NCBI GenBank assembly: GCA_035578175.1
Contig: JAQMRL010000002.1
Coordinates: 80,571,325-80,635,324, forward strand
DNA length: 64,000 nt
Source of the DNA: Catonia carolina
Lineage: Eukaryota > Arthropoda > Insecta > Hemiptera > Achilidae
Direction: 5' to 3'
Below are positions 44,332 through 54,774 of this stretch, piece after piece. Both the position numbers and the translations under genes were made by a program. Position 1 is the first letter of the stretch, and the number at the start of each line of letters is the position of its first letter. The notes beneath the pieces are model-generated. The model searched no databases. It was not told where the DNA came from and was given only the letters and a program-made list of their open reading frames with translations.

Positions 44332-45000
44332 AAAAAAAACATGAGTGGAAAAGTATGCTTATCAGCACACCACGGACTCTGAAAAGCACATATTTTCCAT
44401 CCTGCAAATGACAACTTCACTTCATTCGCCACATAGTCTGGCTGAGAGTAGATAACTGTGACTAGTGCAGCTTACACCTGTACCTTTTCTGTTTTTAAAT
44501 GGTTCAGTCATGTAATTGGGTGACCATGTGATAAGAGAGAGAACTATTTTTTGTAGTGTAAATAATTTAACCCTTTCAATCCCAAATTTGTTAACTTTAC
44601 ACAAACAAATATGTGTTTATTGTTTCATACACGTTACTGACATTTAAGTGAAATAAAATCACTTTTAGACCTTCAGCCTTTTTTTGATGGTGTGACAAAA
44701 AAGTGTGACACATATGTCACATTGGGCTTGATGGTATCAAAGTTCCCAACAATATGAATAAGTAAAAATCATGTGCAGGCTTCCTAAACAAAATTCTCTT
44801 GCTTAGAGTAGTAGCGAAGCATTATTTAAGACTTAAAAAAGGTTACAATTCAAAAATATTGGTAAAATGGACAAAATCAGTATTTACAGCCTAAAAAATA
44901 TACTTGTATGTACATTCAACACACTCGAAGAAAAACTACTTTATTTTAGTAAATGAACACGAATATTTACGACTAAAACTAACTTTAAAAAGAAACTAAT

Positions 45001-45118
45001 GGTCGCGTCCGTGGCATACTGGTCAGCATCTTACACTGCAAAGCGGAGGTCTCAGGTTTGGTTCCTGGCTAGGGTAGAGAAAATTATTACACTTCACATC
45101 CAGCGCTCTAAGGGGGAA
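45001..45118 (+). mobile_element. tRNA-derived SINE-like unit
   Basis: Box A TGGCATACTGG and box B GGTTTGGTTCC at tRNA spacing (about 45012-45065), preceded by GGTCG. The cloverleaf is imperfect: the acceptor and anticodon stems do not close, so I call it a SINE or relic and not a tRNA gene. Different from SINE1 and SINE3. Confidence 0.55.
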
Positions 45119-45121
45119 TTG

Positions 45122-45526
45122 TTGTTGTTTAGGTCATCAGCCTGGTTTGAACAGGCTGGTTTGAACCTGTAGAGGTTTTACTAAGTAAAACGAGGAGTGA
45201 GGTGGTTTACCTTTGCCTTCCTCACTGAGTGGAAAAGTACGCTTATCAGCATGCCGGGCCCTCTAAAAAGGACATATTTTCCACTCTGCAAACGACACCT
45301 TCACTTCATTCACCACAGGGTCCAACTGTATAATGAAATTCATTACTCTCAGAGGAGGAGATAACTGTGATTAGTGTCACAGTACACCTCTACCTCTTCT
45401 CTTCTTAAATGATTCAGTCATTTAACTGGCTGACCATGTGATAAGAAACTGAACTATTTATTTTAGCCCTGCAACGAACAGATTGAGTGTAAATAATTTG
45501 ACACTCCACCTGTCCGTCATGGGCAG
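45122..45526 (-). mobile_element. SINE2 copy, complete
   Basis: GTTGTTTAGGTCATCAGCC (with a short CTGGTTTGAACAGG local duplication) to CACCTGTCCGTCATGGGCAG. Lies inside the piggyBac-type MITE; no clear target duplication seen. Confidence 0.85.
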
Positions 45527-45650
45527 TTAAATAAAAAGTAGTCGCTAACAATTAAAGTTTTTATGTCTGTTATTTCACTTCAATGTGATTTCCATGCCTC
45601 ACTGGGTAAGAAAGGGTTAACAGCCCACTCCTATCTGTTATGGGCAATAT

Positions 45651-46224
45651 GATGAATAATTGAAACTAATAGGAGTTGCAAGTAGAGTGTGGTACAATCT
45701 CTGCATCGAACGAACGTAAAATAATTTCACGCGTAGGCCAAGGTCGTAGAATTGGAATTTAAATTTAGCAATCTGCAGAACAGTATATTAAAATCTACCA
45801 CATGTATATAGGATTATTATGAATGCAGTAGGGGTTGAAATTGTAGAAACGGGTTCGAGGGGATATTGGGGAGACAGAACATTATCGTTTCATTTCCATC
45901 CAATCATTAGTCCAGCGGAAACTTATTTCCGGCGCGCCCTCCAGTCCCGGTTTCCGTTCTGGGATGAATCTTCTCTCACCTGTAATGTGCGTCAGTTTTA
46001 CAGAAAAACTTGAAATCGCTTTCGTATCCAATGAACGCCCTTAACAGAACCCGATTTAAATTATTCGAGAAAATATGAATACGTTTTACATTTTGTCTGT
46101 GGCTGAAGTAGTATGTATATACTGAAGTCACGTGATTGCCTTTTGCGTATGAATGGGCTGTGAGGAAGGGAAGTGAAAATATGACAGTGCTGCCAACCTC
46201 AACACTGCGACACTTTTTTTTATT
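45651..46224. other. No gene recognised
   Basis: Includes a 64-codon frame (45819-46013) without recognisable similarity. Possibly single-copy sequence. Confidence 0.35.
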
Positions 46225-46632
46225 CCTAATTTTGTGTGCAGAGCCCTAGTTTAGCGTGAAAGAGTGATTTTCCATACTTTTAAGCCAAACTGAGGTCGCA
46301 TTGGCGAAGTTGGTAACGTGGTCGCCTCTCATCATGCGGTCTTGGGTTCGAATCCCATTCAGGCACGGCATTTTTTCATACGTTACAAAAAATCATTTCA
46401 TCATTCACCGTCTGCATTAGCAGTAATTGCAGAACAGTCGAACGTTAAACAAAAAAAAAAAAAAAAAACTGAGGTCGATTTTCATTTTGCCTCTTTCACT
46501 CATGATTAAAATTAGGTTATGTTTATTGAGGTTAGTTTTTTGTTTATTTCTTATGTTTTATTACTAATGTTACGTAATATTGGTCATTATTTCCATTGGC
46601 AAGATAAAGTTGTGTGAGTGTTTCACACCAGA
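46225..46632 (+). mobile_element. Family A fragment, left-truncated, with nested SINE3
   Basis: Starts at GCAGAGCCCTAGTTTAGCG. Interrupted by SINE3 within AAACTGAGGTCG, then continues to the hairpin and CAG at 46631. A complete copy starts in the very T-run that ends this one. Confidence 0.8.
46299..46468 (+). mobile_element. SINE3 (tRNA-derived), complete with target duplication
   Basis: 170 bp. Box A TTGGCGAAGTTGG and box B GGGTTCGAATCCC at tRNA spacing, a ~85-bp body (CAGGCACGGCATTTTTTC, GTCTGCATTAGCAG) and an 18-19 base poly(A). CTGAGGTCG flanks it at 46290-46298 and 46469-46477. The truncated relative is at 20785. Confidence 0.9.
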
Positions 46633-46792
46633 TTTTTACTTTCTCTTTTCTCTTGCCTATATGAATATATAGGAAGGAAAGTATTGTTTTCATGTCGATT
46701 TTTCGAAATCGAGTTTTCACCGGATCTATACGTTTTCAGACCCCCTGAACCCAAAAAACATGTTTTTAGCGATTGGTCTGTGTGTGTGCCTC

Positions 46793-46862
<70 letters not shown>

Positions 46863-47654
46863 TGTGTGTGAACAGAATATCTCAAGAACGAAACATCGTA
46901 CGAACTTGAAACTTGAAACTTAAGTTACGTATCACTACCGGACTCGACACGAACATTTTCATCAAAATCGGTCAACCGGAAGGGGTAGTTTATTCGTGTA
47001 ATTTTTCACTTTTTTGCGATTTTCTCAAAAACTCGTCCTACGATTTTTTTTAAAATCGCCTGGTTTACTCAATTTTTGATTCTCTACAAGATAGGGTAGG
47101 CGTCATGTTTGCTGAAATTCTGGGTGAGGCTGTTTTCACGTAAAAACGTTGTTTTTTTTAAGATTACAGCTTTAATATGCATTTTAGCGCAAAACGATAT
47201 ATAATAAAAGTTGTAGAGAATTAAAAATTCTACAACTTTTATTTCAAACAATTTTTTGTATAACGCTTAGTTTAGCGGTAATTTGCGATTTTCTGTTTTT
47301 TTCTCACGAAAACGTGTGAAAAATTTATTTTTTTAAGATTTCGGCCTTAGAATGCATTTTACGACAAAAGTGTATATAATAAATTTTATAGTAAATAAAC
47401 AGACCTACAACTTTTATTTATAGCATTTTTCACTACAGAGCCTAGTTTAGCGTGAAAGAGTGATTTTCTGTATTTTTAAGCCAAACTGAGTTCGATTTTC
47501 ATTTTGCGTCTTTCACTCATGATTAAAATTAGGTTATGTTTATTGAGGTTAGTTTTTTGTTTATTTCTAATGTTTTATTACTAATGTTACGTAATATTGG
47601 TCATTATTTGCATTGACAAGATAAAGTTGTGTGAGTGTTTCACACCAGATTTTT
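46633..47654 (+). mobile_element. Family A copy, complete, head-to-tail with a fragment
   Basis: ACTTTCTCTTTTCTCTTGCC (small head duplication) at 46638, long GT tract 46778-46868, both modules, CAG at 47648. Directly abuts the previous family A right end. Confidence 0.85.
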
Positions 47655-47740
47655 ATTATTATGGTTAATAAATAGTGGAGAACAGTGCTGTGAATTACAA
47701 CTACATATTGTAATACATCTACCAGATAAAGTTCAATAAA

Positions 47741-48076
47741 TTTTTTTTTGTCTAATTCTTAATACGTGTACGTTGCAATCTGTTCAATTGAGAACAATAA
47801 GCAACCCCATCACCCAATGAGATGAGGATGATTTGTATGACGTGTAAATGATACTGTGTACTCTTGTACATACCCATGCCGACCATTCCTTAGAGAGTAT
47901 GGTTAATTAAACCCTAACCATTAAAGTACACCGGTAACCACTGTCTAGTATTCAGATCTGTATAAAAGTAACTACCTTTACTAAGATTTAAACCATGAAC
48001 CTTTGTCTCCGAACATCAGCTGTTAAATAGCTGATTTTGTCGACGACTTTACCTCTAGACCAACCCACCGGTGGGT
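47741..48076 (-). mobile_element. SINE1 copy
   Basis: T-run, GTACGTTGCAATCTGTTCAA, complement of box B decayed (AAGATTTAAACC), AGCTGTTAAATAGCTG, to CTCTAGACCAACCCACCGG. The 5' edge carries an extra GGTGGGT. Confidence 0.8.
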
Positions 48077-48752
48077 CACTAATGTAAATTTAAATTTAGT
48101 GTCACTAGTGCGACACTAATCGTAAATTTCACTACCGTGCAGTTTCTGCATACATTTTGTAAGCTATGGTTAATGCGAGAAAAGTTTCTTCATAAAACTT
48201 ATGAAGAAATAAATCTGACTTGTAATACTGCCTATAGCTTAATTAGACAACTAGATTTGTTTGTTTTACTGTGATTACCAGCTACCTTATTCCATTGGAA
48301 CAAATTTTCTACAAATGAATCGCCTTCTTTACTATCGCTGTCACCGGCGTCTTCACCATAAATCTCACTATTATCTACCTAACCGTTTCGTTTTTTTACC
48401 AGGTGTCAACAAAACTGTTGAAAAATACCTTCTTCGCGTCTTTCATTTCCTTCTTTATTTTTCGAATTGTGGAAGGAGAAACATCACAGTAGTTAGCCAC
48501 TCACTCATGGCTTTTGTTAAGAGCCATTGAAAGGCATTTTTGTTTAGTTTCAAATTAACAGCATTTCATTACGCTGCATATTAGATTTCGTTCGGCACTG
48601 TGAATAATAATAATAATAATTTTTTTTTTGATGTTCAGGGCTCCCACACTCCCCTACACCCTGTCGTCTCCTCCCACAGAGTGGTGTGCAGCCAGGCACA
48701 GAAGTCCATCAGCAAGTAGAACGGCAAACAGCCTTAATATACTCCTTGCTAT
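48077..48752. other. Mostly unrecognised, includes a possible transposase fragment
   Basis: Apart from the fragment listed at 48370-48535 I see no gene. A short AAT run lies at 48601-48620. Confidence 0.35.
48370..48535 (-). pseudogene. Possible IS630-type transposase helix-turn-helix fragment
   Basis: The minus strand reads KSHEWVANYCDVSPSTIRKI then KKEMKDAKKVF and, one frame over, TPGKKTKRLGR. This order (a VS..T....KKE helix-turn-helix followed by TPGKK.KR) is familiar from N-termini of IS630/Tc1-like insect transposases. Short and frameshifted, so only a relic; a chance resemblance cannot be excluded. Confidence 0.4.
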
Positions 48753-48763
48753 AATGATTCATT

Positions 48764-49160
48764 CTGCCCATAACAGACAGGTGGAGTGTCAATTTTATTA
48801 CACTCAATCTGTTATTTGCAGGGCTAAAAAAAATAGTTCTCTTTCTTATCACATGGTCAGCCAATTAAATGAGTGAAGCATTTAACAACAGAAGAGGTAG
48901 AGGTGTACTGTGCCACTAATCAGAGTTGTCTCCTCTGAAAGTAATGAATTTCATTATACAGTTGGACCCTGTGGTGAATGAAGTGAAGGTGTCGTTTGCA
49001 GAGTGGAAAATATGTGCTTTTCAGAGGGCCCGGTATGCTGATAAGCGTACTTTTCCACTCGGTGAGTTGTGGCAATAGTAAACCACGTCACTTCTCGTTT
49101 TACTTAGTAAAACCTCTACAGGTTCAAACCAGCCTTTTGGCTGATGACCTAAACAACACA
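48764..49160 (+). mobile_element. SINE2 copy, complete with target duplication
   Basis: CTGCCCATAACAGACAGGTG to GACCTAAACAACACA, flanked by AATGATTCATT at 48753-48763 and 49161-49171. Confidence 0.9.
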
Positions 49161-49445
49161 AATGATTCATTATATCATATTTAACCACTCCTATTTATTA
49201 TTATCATTTCCAAATTTTCCAAATCATATATCAACATAAGTATTCACGAAGAACGTTTGCAGACACGAAGACATGAACATAGACACACATAACACGCACG
49301 TACAAAAGGGCTTCAACATAAAAACATAAATTATATCAACATACTATCACAGTCAGTTACGTCAAATCACATTCTTCAGTAATTCCACCTTAAAAATTTC
49401 AATTTTCCAGTTAAAAAAGAAATACTAATAATAATAGTAGATTGG

Positions 49446-50097
49446 TGCAAAACCTTTATAATAAAAAATGTTTATCTTTAAATGCCAAAATTAAACGTTA
49501 CAATACAGTAATAAAACCAACAATTTTATATGCCAGTGAGACCTTGACACTTAACAGGAAAATAGACATGCAAAGCTTAAAGAAGGAAGAAAGAAAAATA
49601 ATTAGGAAAATTCTTGGACCTAGATGGACCGAAAAGGCGTACAGATTACAGAGAACGTCGAAAATTGAAGAATATTTCAACATAGAGACAGGCATGAGGA
49701 AAAGACGCCTTCAATTTTATGGCCACATTATGAGGCTTCCTGACAATAGACTTACAAAGAAAATGGTAAAATATGTATCATCACTTGTTAATGGGGGGGA
49801 ATAGATATAAAATGTTAAAAAAGATTTACAATTGGCCAAAATCACCAAAGAAAAAATTCTCATACGGGACAATTTTAGAACAAAAGTTAAAAAATGGGAG
49901 GTTAAACCAGAGACAAAAGCTCCAAGAACCGGAACAAAGTGGAGTGAACAAAGAAAAGCTGAATTCTCACAAAGAATGAAAAACTGGTGGGCAGATAAAA
50001 AGGACAAGAAATTCCAAAAACAAACCAGATTTACTTAGCGTCTTCCACTTCGGGAGCTTTACCACTTATAATAATAATGATAATGATAATAATAATC

Positions 50098-50168
<71 letters not shown>
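49446..50168 (+). pseudogene. 5'-truncated LINE C-terminus with (AAT)n tail
   Basis: Reads VQNLYNKKCLSLNAKIKRYN, LYASETLTLNRK, KEERKIIRKILGPRW and RKRRLQFYGHIMRLPDN to GGE at 49802. It continues, after a frameshift in the G-run near 49793 and a stop, as VKKDLQLAKITKEK, KWEVKPETKAPRTG and EFSQRMKNWWADKK, ending with a stop at 50037. A short 3' untranslated part (CGTCTTCCACTTCGGGAGC) is followed by the (AAT)n tail 50076-50168. No RT active site. Sister of the split antisense LINE at 37539. Confidence 0.85.
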
Positions 50169-50169
50169 T

Positions 50170-50496
50170 TATTTATTTTTAATTCCTAATTTGTGTACGT
50201 TGCAATCTGTTCAATTGAGAACAATAAGCAACCCCATCACCCAATCAGATGAGGATGATATGTATGACGTGTAAATGAGGTATAGTCTTGTACAGACTCA
50301 GGCCAACCATTCCTGAGAGAGTATGGTTAATTGAACCCCAACCATCAAAGTACACCGGTAACCACAGTCTAGCATTCAAATCCGTATAAAAGTAACTACC
50401 TTTATTAGGATTTGAACCAGGAACCTTCATCTCCGAAAATCAGCTGTTAAACAGCTGATTTTGGCGACGACTACCTCTAGACCTACCCGGTGGGTT
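50170..50496 (-). mobile_element. SINE1 copy
   Basis: TCCTAATTTGTGTACGTTGC to CTCTAGACCTACCCGGTGGG. Inserted at the end of the LINE (AAT)n tail. Confidence 0.85.
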
Positions 50497-50673
50497 TATA
50501 ATATTATAGTGAATATTTATACACATTTACTTATAAATAACGCAGTGTTTTATTAATCTTGAACATAAACAAAACATTTAAACAGTGCTCTAAGCATAAA
50601 TCCTTACCTGTTTAGTTTGTTTCAAATTCATATCATGCAATAAAATAAAAATGCAAGTGGTAGGCCAAAGCCT

Positions 50674-51705
50674 AAGTATTCAGCCTAATGATTATTAGCA
50701 TAATGATATTAGCCTATGTATTCAGCCTAATGATTATTAGCCTAATGATATTAGCCTATGTATTCAGTCTAATGATTATTAGCCTAATGATATTAGCCTA
50801 TGTATTCAGCCTAATGATATTAGCCTATGTATTCAGCCTAATGATTATTAGCCTAATGATATTAGCCTATGTATTCAGCCTAATGATATTAGCCTATGTA
50901 TTCAGCCTAATGATATTAGCCTATGTATTCAGCCTAATGATATTAGCCTATGTATTCAGCCTAATGATATTAGCCTATGTATTCAGCCTAATGGTTATTA
51001 GCCTATGTATTCAGGCTAATGATTATTAGCCTAATGATATTAGCCTATGTATTCAGCCTAATGATTATTAGCCTAATGATATAAACTCCTCAAGGAACGC
51101 ATGTCCATGAGTGACTTGAGTGCTCCAATTGGGGCGTAAATAAAAAAAATTAGCCTATGTATTCAGCCTAATGATATTAGCCTAATGATATTAGCCGATG
51201 TATTCAGCCTAATGATTATTAGCCTAATGATATTAGCCTATGTATTCAGCCTAATGATTATTAGCCTATGTATTCAGCCTAATGATTATTAGCCTATGTA
51301 TTCAGCCTAATGATTATTAGCCTAATGATATTAGCCTATGTATTCAGCCTAATGATATTAGCCTATGTATTCAGCCTAATGATTATTAGCCTAATGATTT
51401 TAACTCCTCAAGGAACGCATGTCCATGAGTGACTTGAGTGCTCCAATTGGGGCGTAAATAAAAAAATAAAATTAGCCTATGTATTCAGCCTAATGATATT
51501 AGCATAATTATATTAGCCTATGTATTCAGCCTAATGATTATTAGCCTAATGATATTAGCGTATGTATTCAGCCTAATGATTATTAGGCTAATGATATTAG
51601 CCTATTTATTCAGCCTAATGATTATTAGCCTAATGATATCAGCCTATGTATTTAGCCTAATGATTATTAGCCTAATGATATTAGCCTATGTATTCAGCCT
51701 CAATT
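50674..51705. repeat. Minisatellite with 27/28/42-bp compound units
   Basis: Built from ~14-base blocks AGCCTAATGATATT, AGCCTATGTATTC and AGCCTAATGATTATT in varying order. It is interrupted twice by the same ~65-bp spacer (AACTCCTCAAGGAACGCATG ... CCAATTGGGGCGTAAAT) at about 51086-51145 and 51392-51455, giving a ~307-bp higher-order repeat. Long frames here simply translate the repeat. Confidence 0.95.
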
Positions 51706-52436
51706 CCTCATACCGCTGGGTTAATAAAAACAATGAATAAGTTTTTCTGATCTTGTATCAATTGAGAAAGATCGGTCCTCATATGTTGCTTTCTCAAGTC
51801 CATACAGCTGCCTCTCTAAGTAGGTCTAATATTCAGATGAAAGCGGTGATTTCAGTCACGTCTAAATTAAAACAAATAAATCCTCTCTCAATGACATTTA
51901 TTTATAAAACAGTAAACTTAAACGTGTTATTAATTAATTAAGGCTTACCTATTTCTATACAACGAGTTATTGTAATGTTTTTAATAGGGCGATGAAAATA
52001 ATCGTTTTGAGTTTTAGAATTACAACACTACGTGCAGTAACAGTAGATTCACTGTTGCGTAAATAACCTTACTTATAATAGGCCTAATGCCCCTTCCCTT
52101 CCATCGGTCATCTCGTTCATCCACCACTTCCACTTCCACTTCCACCAAAGTGGAAATGAACCTTTTATGTCTCGGTGTTTATTTTTATCCCGGGAATTAT
52201 ATACACTCTGTAAGAATAGAATTTCATAATAAAAGACAAAATGAAAATTTTCAAATGAATTCAGTTGAATTTTAAACGATCTATATAATATCTATCTTAA
52301 ATATTACTACAGAGAATTTCGAAAATAAATGACGTCTATAATTTATTATAGACAGTTCGGAAAGATTCAATGCAGTAGTCGCTTTGAATTGGTGAATTTT
52401 TTCACCGTTACGTTGGTTGCCCTGTGCTGTGTTAAA
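51706..52436. other. No gene recognised
   Basis: Contains CCACTTCCACTTCCACTTCC (52124). No other feature seen. Confidence 0.4.
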
Positions 52437-52500
52437 TTTTTTTTTCTAACCAGGAGACTCCAAAAGGGAGTATAGGACATTTCAAGATAAAACTGATTGG
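52437..52500 (-). repeat. Fragment of the T-run-led retroposon family
   Basis: T-run then CCAGGAGACTCCAAAAGGGA, GTATAGGACATTTC; partner of 1773-1967. Confidence 0.5.
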
Positions 52501-52889
52501 TTGCGGTTGTGTTTTATTTAATAGAGCGACAGTGGACTGTATTGCGGTAATATAAATTTAATGATATAATATATGCGAAGTAAAATATAATGAAAACTTG
52601 ACTTACCCTTTTTTCCAAGACAAGGACAAATAAAATAAAAGGAATACCACCTGCGCAGGGATAAGGTAGGCTACAGGGAGTTTCCAAATTGCGGTGTTCC
52701 GAATTCACGGTTATCAGAACAGCGGTCATAAAGCGGTTTAACGAGACAGCGGTAACAAATAGCGACGCGTACGGCACGACACTCACTCATCGACTGTACG
52801 GAGTTATCTGCTACCTATATTTATTGCCAATAGCGGCGATAACAAATATAATTTAATTATCGGGCCTAAACACTGATAAACTGAAAGTT

Positions 52890-53112
52890 TATCACCAATG
52901 ATAAATTCATCACTTACCACCAAAAATTTGTTTCGCTACTGTTTACTTCAATAGGTTTGTCATGAACCCCATTGAATCATATAACACACAAAATAAAAAA
53001 TAAAAAAATAAAACATGATAAATTCATCACTTACCAATAATTTTTTCCTGCTACTGCTTAACTCAGTAGGCTTGTCATGAACCCCTTTGTATCAAATAGC
53101 ACAAAATATTTG
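52890..53112. repeat. Two-copy tandem repeat, ~125-bp spacing
   Basis: TGATAAATTCATCACTTACC occurs at about 52900 and 53017, followed in both by GCTACTG, CAGTAGG or CAATAGG, and TTGTCATGAACCCC. About 80-85% alike. Confidence 0.7.
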
Positions 53113-53150
53113 TTTAATTACAAGTTAAATACTTTTCAACCAAAAACTAT

Positions 53151-53465
53151 TCAGAAAGGAATTCGTGCACACTGTAAAATGTAAAATGTTTCATCAATCA
53201 AATATTGTTTTAGCTTTTTGTTAAAATGACTTAAATTGTCACAACTTTTTAAACCTTGAGGCAATTTATTGATGTATTTTCTACCTGCATAAGTTGGTTT
53301 TTGTTCAAACAATTTAGTGTTGTGATTAGCAACATAATAATCGATTCTGTTTCTTGTGTAGTGGTTGTGAACATCTAAATTCTGTAAAATGGTAGTTTTC
53401 TTTACGTACATTATCACTTCAAAAATGTACAAAGAAGGAACTGTGAGCAATTTCAGCTCTTTAAA
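53151..53465 (-). pseudogene. LINE reverse transcriptase C-terminal fragment (second lineage)
   Basis: The minus strand reads FKELKLLTVPSLYIFEVIMY, LDVHNHYTRNRIDYYV, LFEQKPTYAGRKYINKLPQG, then FNKKLKQYLIDETFY and stop at 53151. The VHNHYTR and GRKYINKLP motifs are typical of the extreme C-terminus of Jockey/CR1-related LINE proteins. Residues before FKEL in the open frame come from the adjacent family A copy. Different lineage from the other LINEs here. Confidence 0.75.
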
Positions 53466-53473
53466 TAAAAAAA

Positions 53474-54252
53474 TCTGGTGTGAAACACTCACACAACTTT
53501 CTCTTCCCAATGCAAATAATTAACAATAAACCTAACAATAGCAAAAAAACATTAGAAATAAACAAAAAATTAACCTCAATAAACATAACCTAATTTTAAT
53601 CATGAGTGAAAGACGCAAAATGAAAATCAACCTCAGTTTGCTTTAAAATACGGAAAATCACTCTTTCACACTAAACTACTCACTGTAGAGAAAAATGCTG
53701 TAAATAAAAGTTGTAGATCTTTTAATTTTCTATAAATTTTATTATATACCTTTTTGTCATAAAATGCATACTGAGGCCGAAATCTTAAAAAAAATCGATT
53801 TTCACACGTTTTCGTGAGAAAAAACAGAAAATCGCTAATTACCGCTAAACTAAGCGTTATACAAAAAAATGTTTGAAATAAAAGTTGTAGAATTTTATAT
53901 TTTCTACATTTTTTATTAATTCAATTTTTGCGCTATAATACATATTAAAGCCGTAATCTTAAAAAAAAAAACACTTTTTTTCCGAGAAAACACCCTCACC
54001 AAGAATTTCAGCAAACATGGCGCCTACCCTATCTTGTAGAAAATTAAAAAACATTAAGTAAACCAGGCGATTTTAACAAAAATCGTAGGACCAGTTTTTG
54101 AGAAAATCGCAAAAAAGTGAAAAAATATACGAATAAACTACTACTTCCGGTTGACCGATTTTGATGAAAATGGTCGTGTCGGGTCCGGTAGTGGTATGTA
54201 ACTTAAGTTTCAAGTTTGAAGTTCGTACAATGTTCCGTTCTTTGGATATTTT

Positions 54253-54303
<51 letters not shown>

Positions 54304-54440
54304 CCAATCGCTAAAAACATGTTGTTGTTGGGTTGAGGGGTCTGTTTAAGTGTGTATATTCGGGTGAAGAGTGTATTTGTTGTGATCGACATGAAAACAA
54401 TACTTTCCTTCCTATACATTCATATAGGCAAGGGAAAATA
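53474..54440 (-). mobile_element. Family A copy, complete, second head subfamily
   Basis: TCTGGTGTGAAACACTCACA to GGCAAGGGAAAAT. CA tract 54254-54289 followed by (GA)n; head variant GAAGAGTGTATTTGTTGTG. A-runs on both flanks. Confidence 0.85.
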
Positions 54441-54514
54441 AAAAGTGATCGTTATTCTACTGAGATTTGGTGAACAGAATCCATAAGTCAATTAACACAA
54501 ATGGAAATGAGTAA

Positions 54515-54718
54515 CAAGATGGCGCCACAGCACACACATCTAACATTTCAATGGCTTTCTTCTTGCGTAATGTTTTTGATGAAAAAATCATTTACAAGAA
54601 TTTGTCACCCGATCTGACTCCCTCAGATTACTTTTTTGGGGGGGGGGTGGTCTGCGAAGCAAGCAATTTATCGCAACAGACCACACACGATTCATAAACT
54701 AAAAACTCCAATTACCGC
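54515..54718 (+). pseudogene. IS630/Tc1-type transposase catalytic fragment
   Basis: Reads DGATAHTSNISMAFFLRN, VFDEKIIYKNL, SPDLTPSDYFF, then after a frameshift in the G-run at 54640-54650 WSAKQAIYRNRPHTIHKLKT and stop. It spans the second catalytic Asp (DGAT) and third Asp (TPSD) of a Tc1/mariner-superfamily transposase distinct from the DD41D element next to it. A few residues before SPDL are lost. Inactive. Confidence 0.7.
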
Positions 54719-54774
54719 ATGAATTATTAAGAATCAATAAATAATAGAATGGGATGTTTACAAAACGACATATA

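Larger units (their letters stand above)
44571..45616. mobile_element. piggyBac-type MITE with two nested retroposons
   Basis: TTAA at 44567-44570 and 45617-45620. Tips CCCTTTCAATCCCA and, read inward from the right, CCCTTTCTTACCCA. The interior includes GTGACACATATGTCAC but no transposase frame. It contains a tRNA-like SINE (45001) and a complete SINE2 (45122). piggyBac assignment rests on the TTAA target and CCCTTT tips. Confidence 0.8.
44339..45650 (-). mobile_element. SINE2 copy split by a TTAA element
   Basis: SINE2 sequence from GAGTGGAAAAGTATGCTTA (44343) to GTGTAAATAATTTAA (44556-44570), resuming at 45617 with TTAACAGCCCACTCC and CTGTTATGGGCA. The normal SINE2 reads AATAATTTGACACTCCACC here, so the TTAA-bounded element interrupts it. 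Confidence 0.75.

Noticed and set aside
45001..45075. Possible tRNA gene
   Set aside because: Box A and box B fit, but acceptor and anticodon stems do not pair and it lies within a nested repeat region; better read as a tRNA-derived SINE.
46299..46372. Possible functional tRNA in SINE3
   Set aside because: Poly(A) tail, flanking duplication and a 5'-truncated second copy show it is a SINE.
50688..51740. Hydrophobic repeat frames (MILAYVFS units), resembling membrane proteins
   Set aside because: Translation of the AGCCTAATGATT minisatellite.
52514..52786. 90-codon minus-strand frame with hydrophobic segments
   Set aside because: No recognisable family, no supporting context; likely chance in AT-rich DNA.
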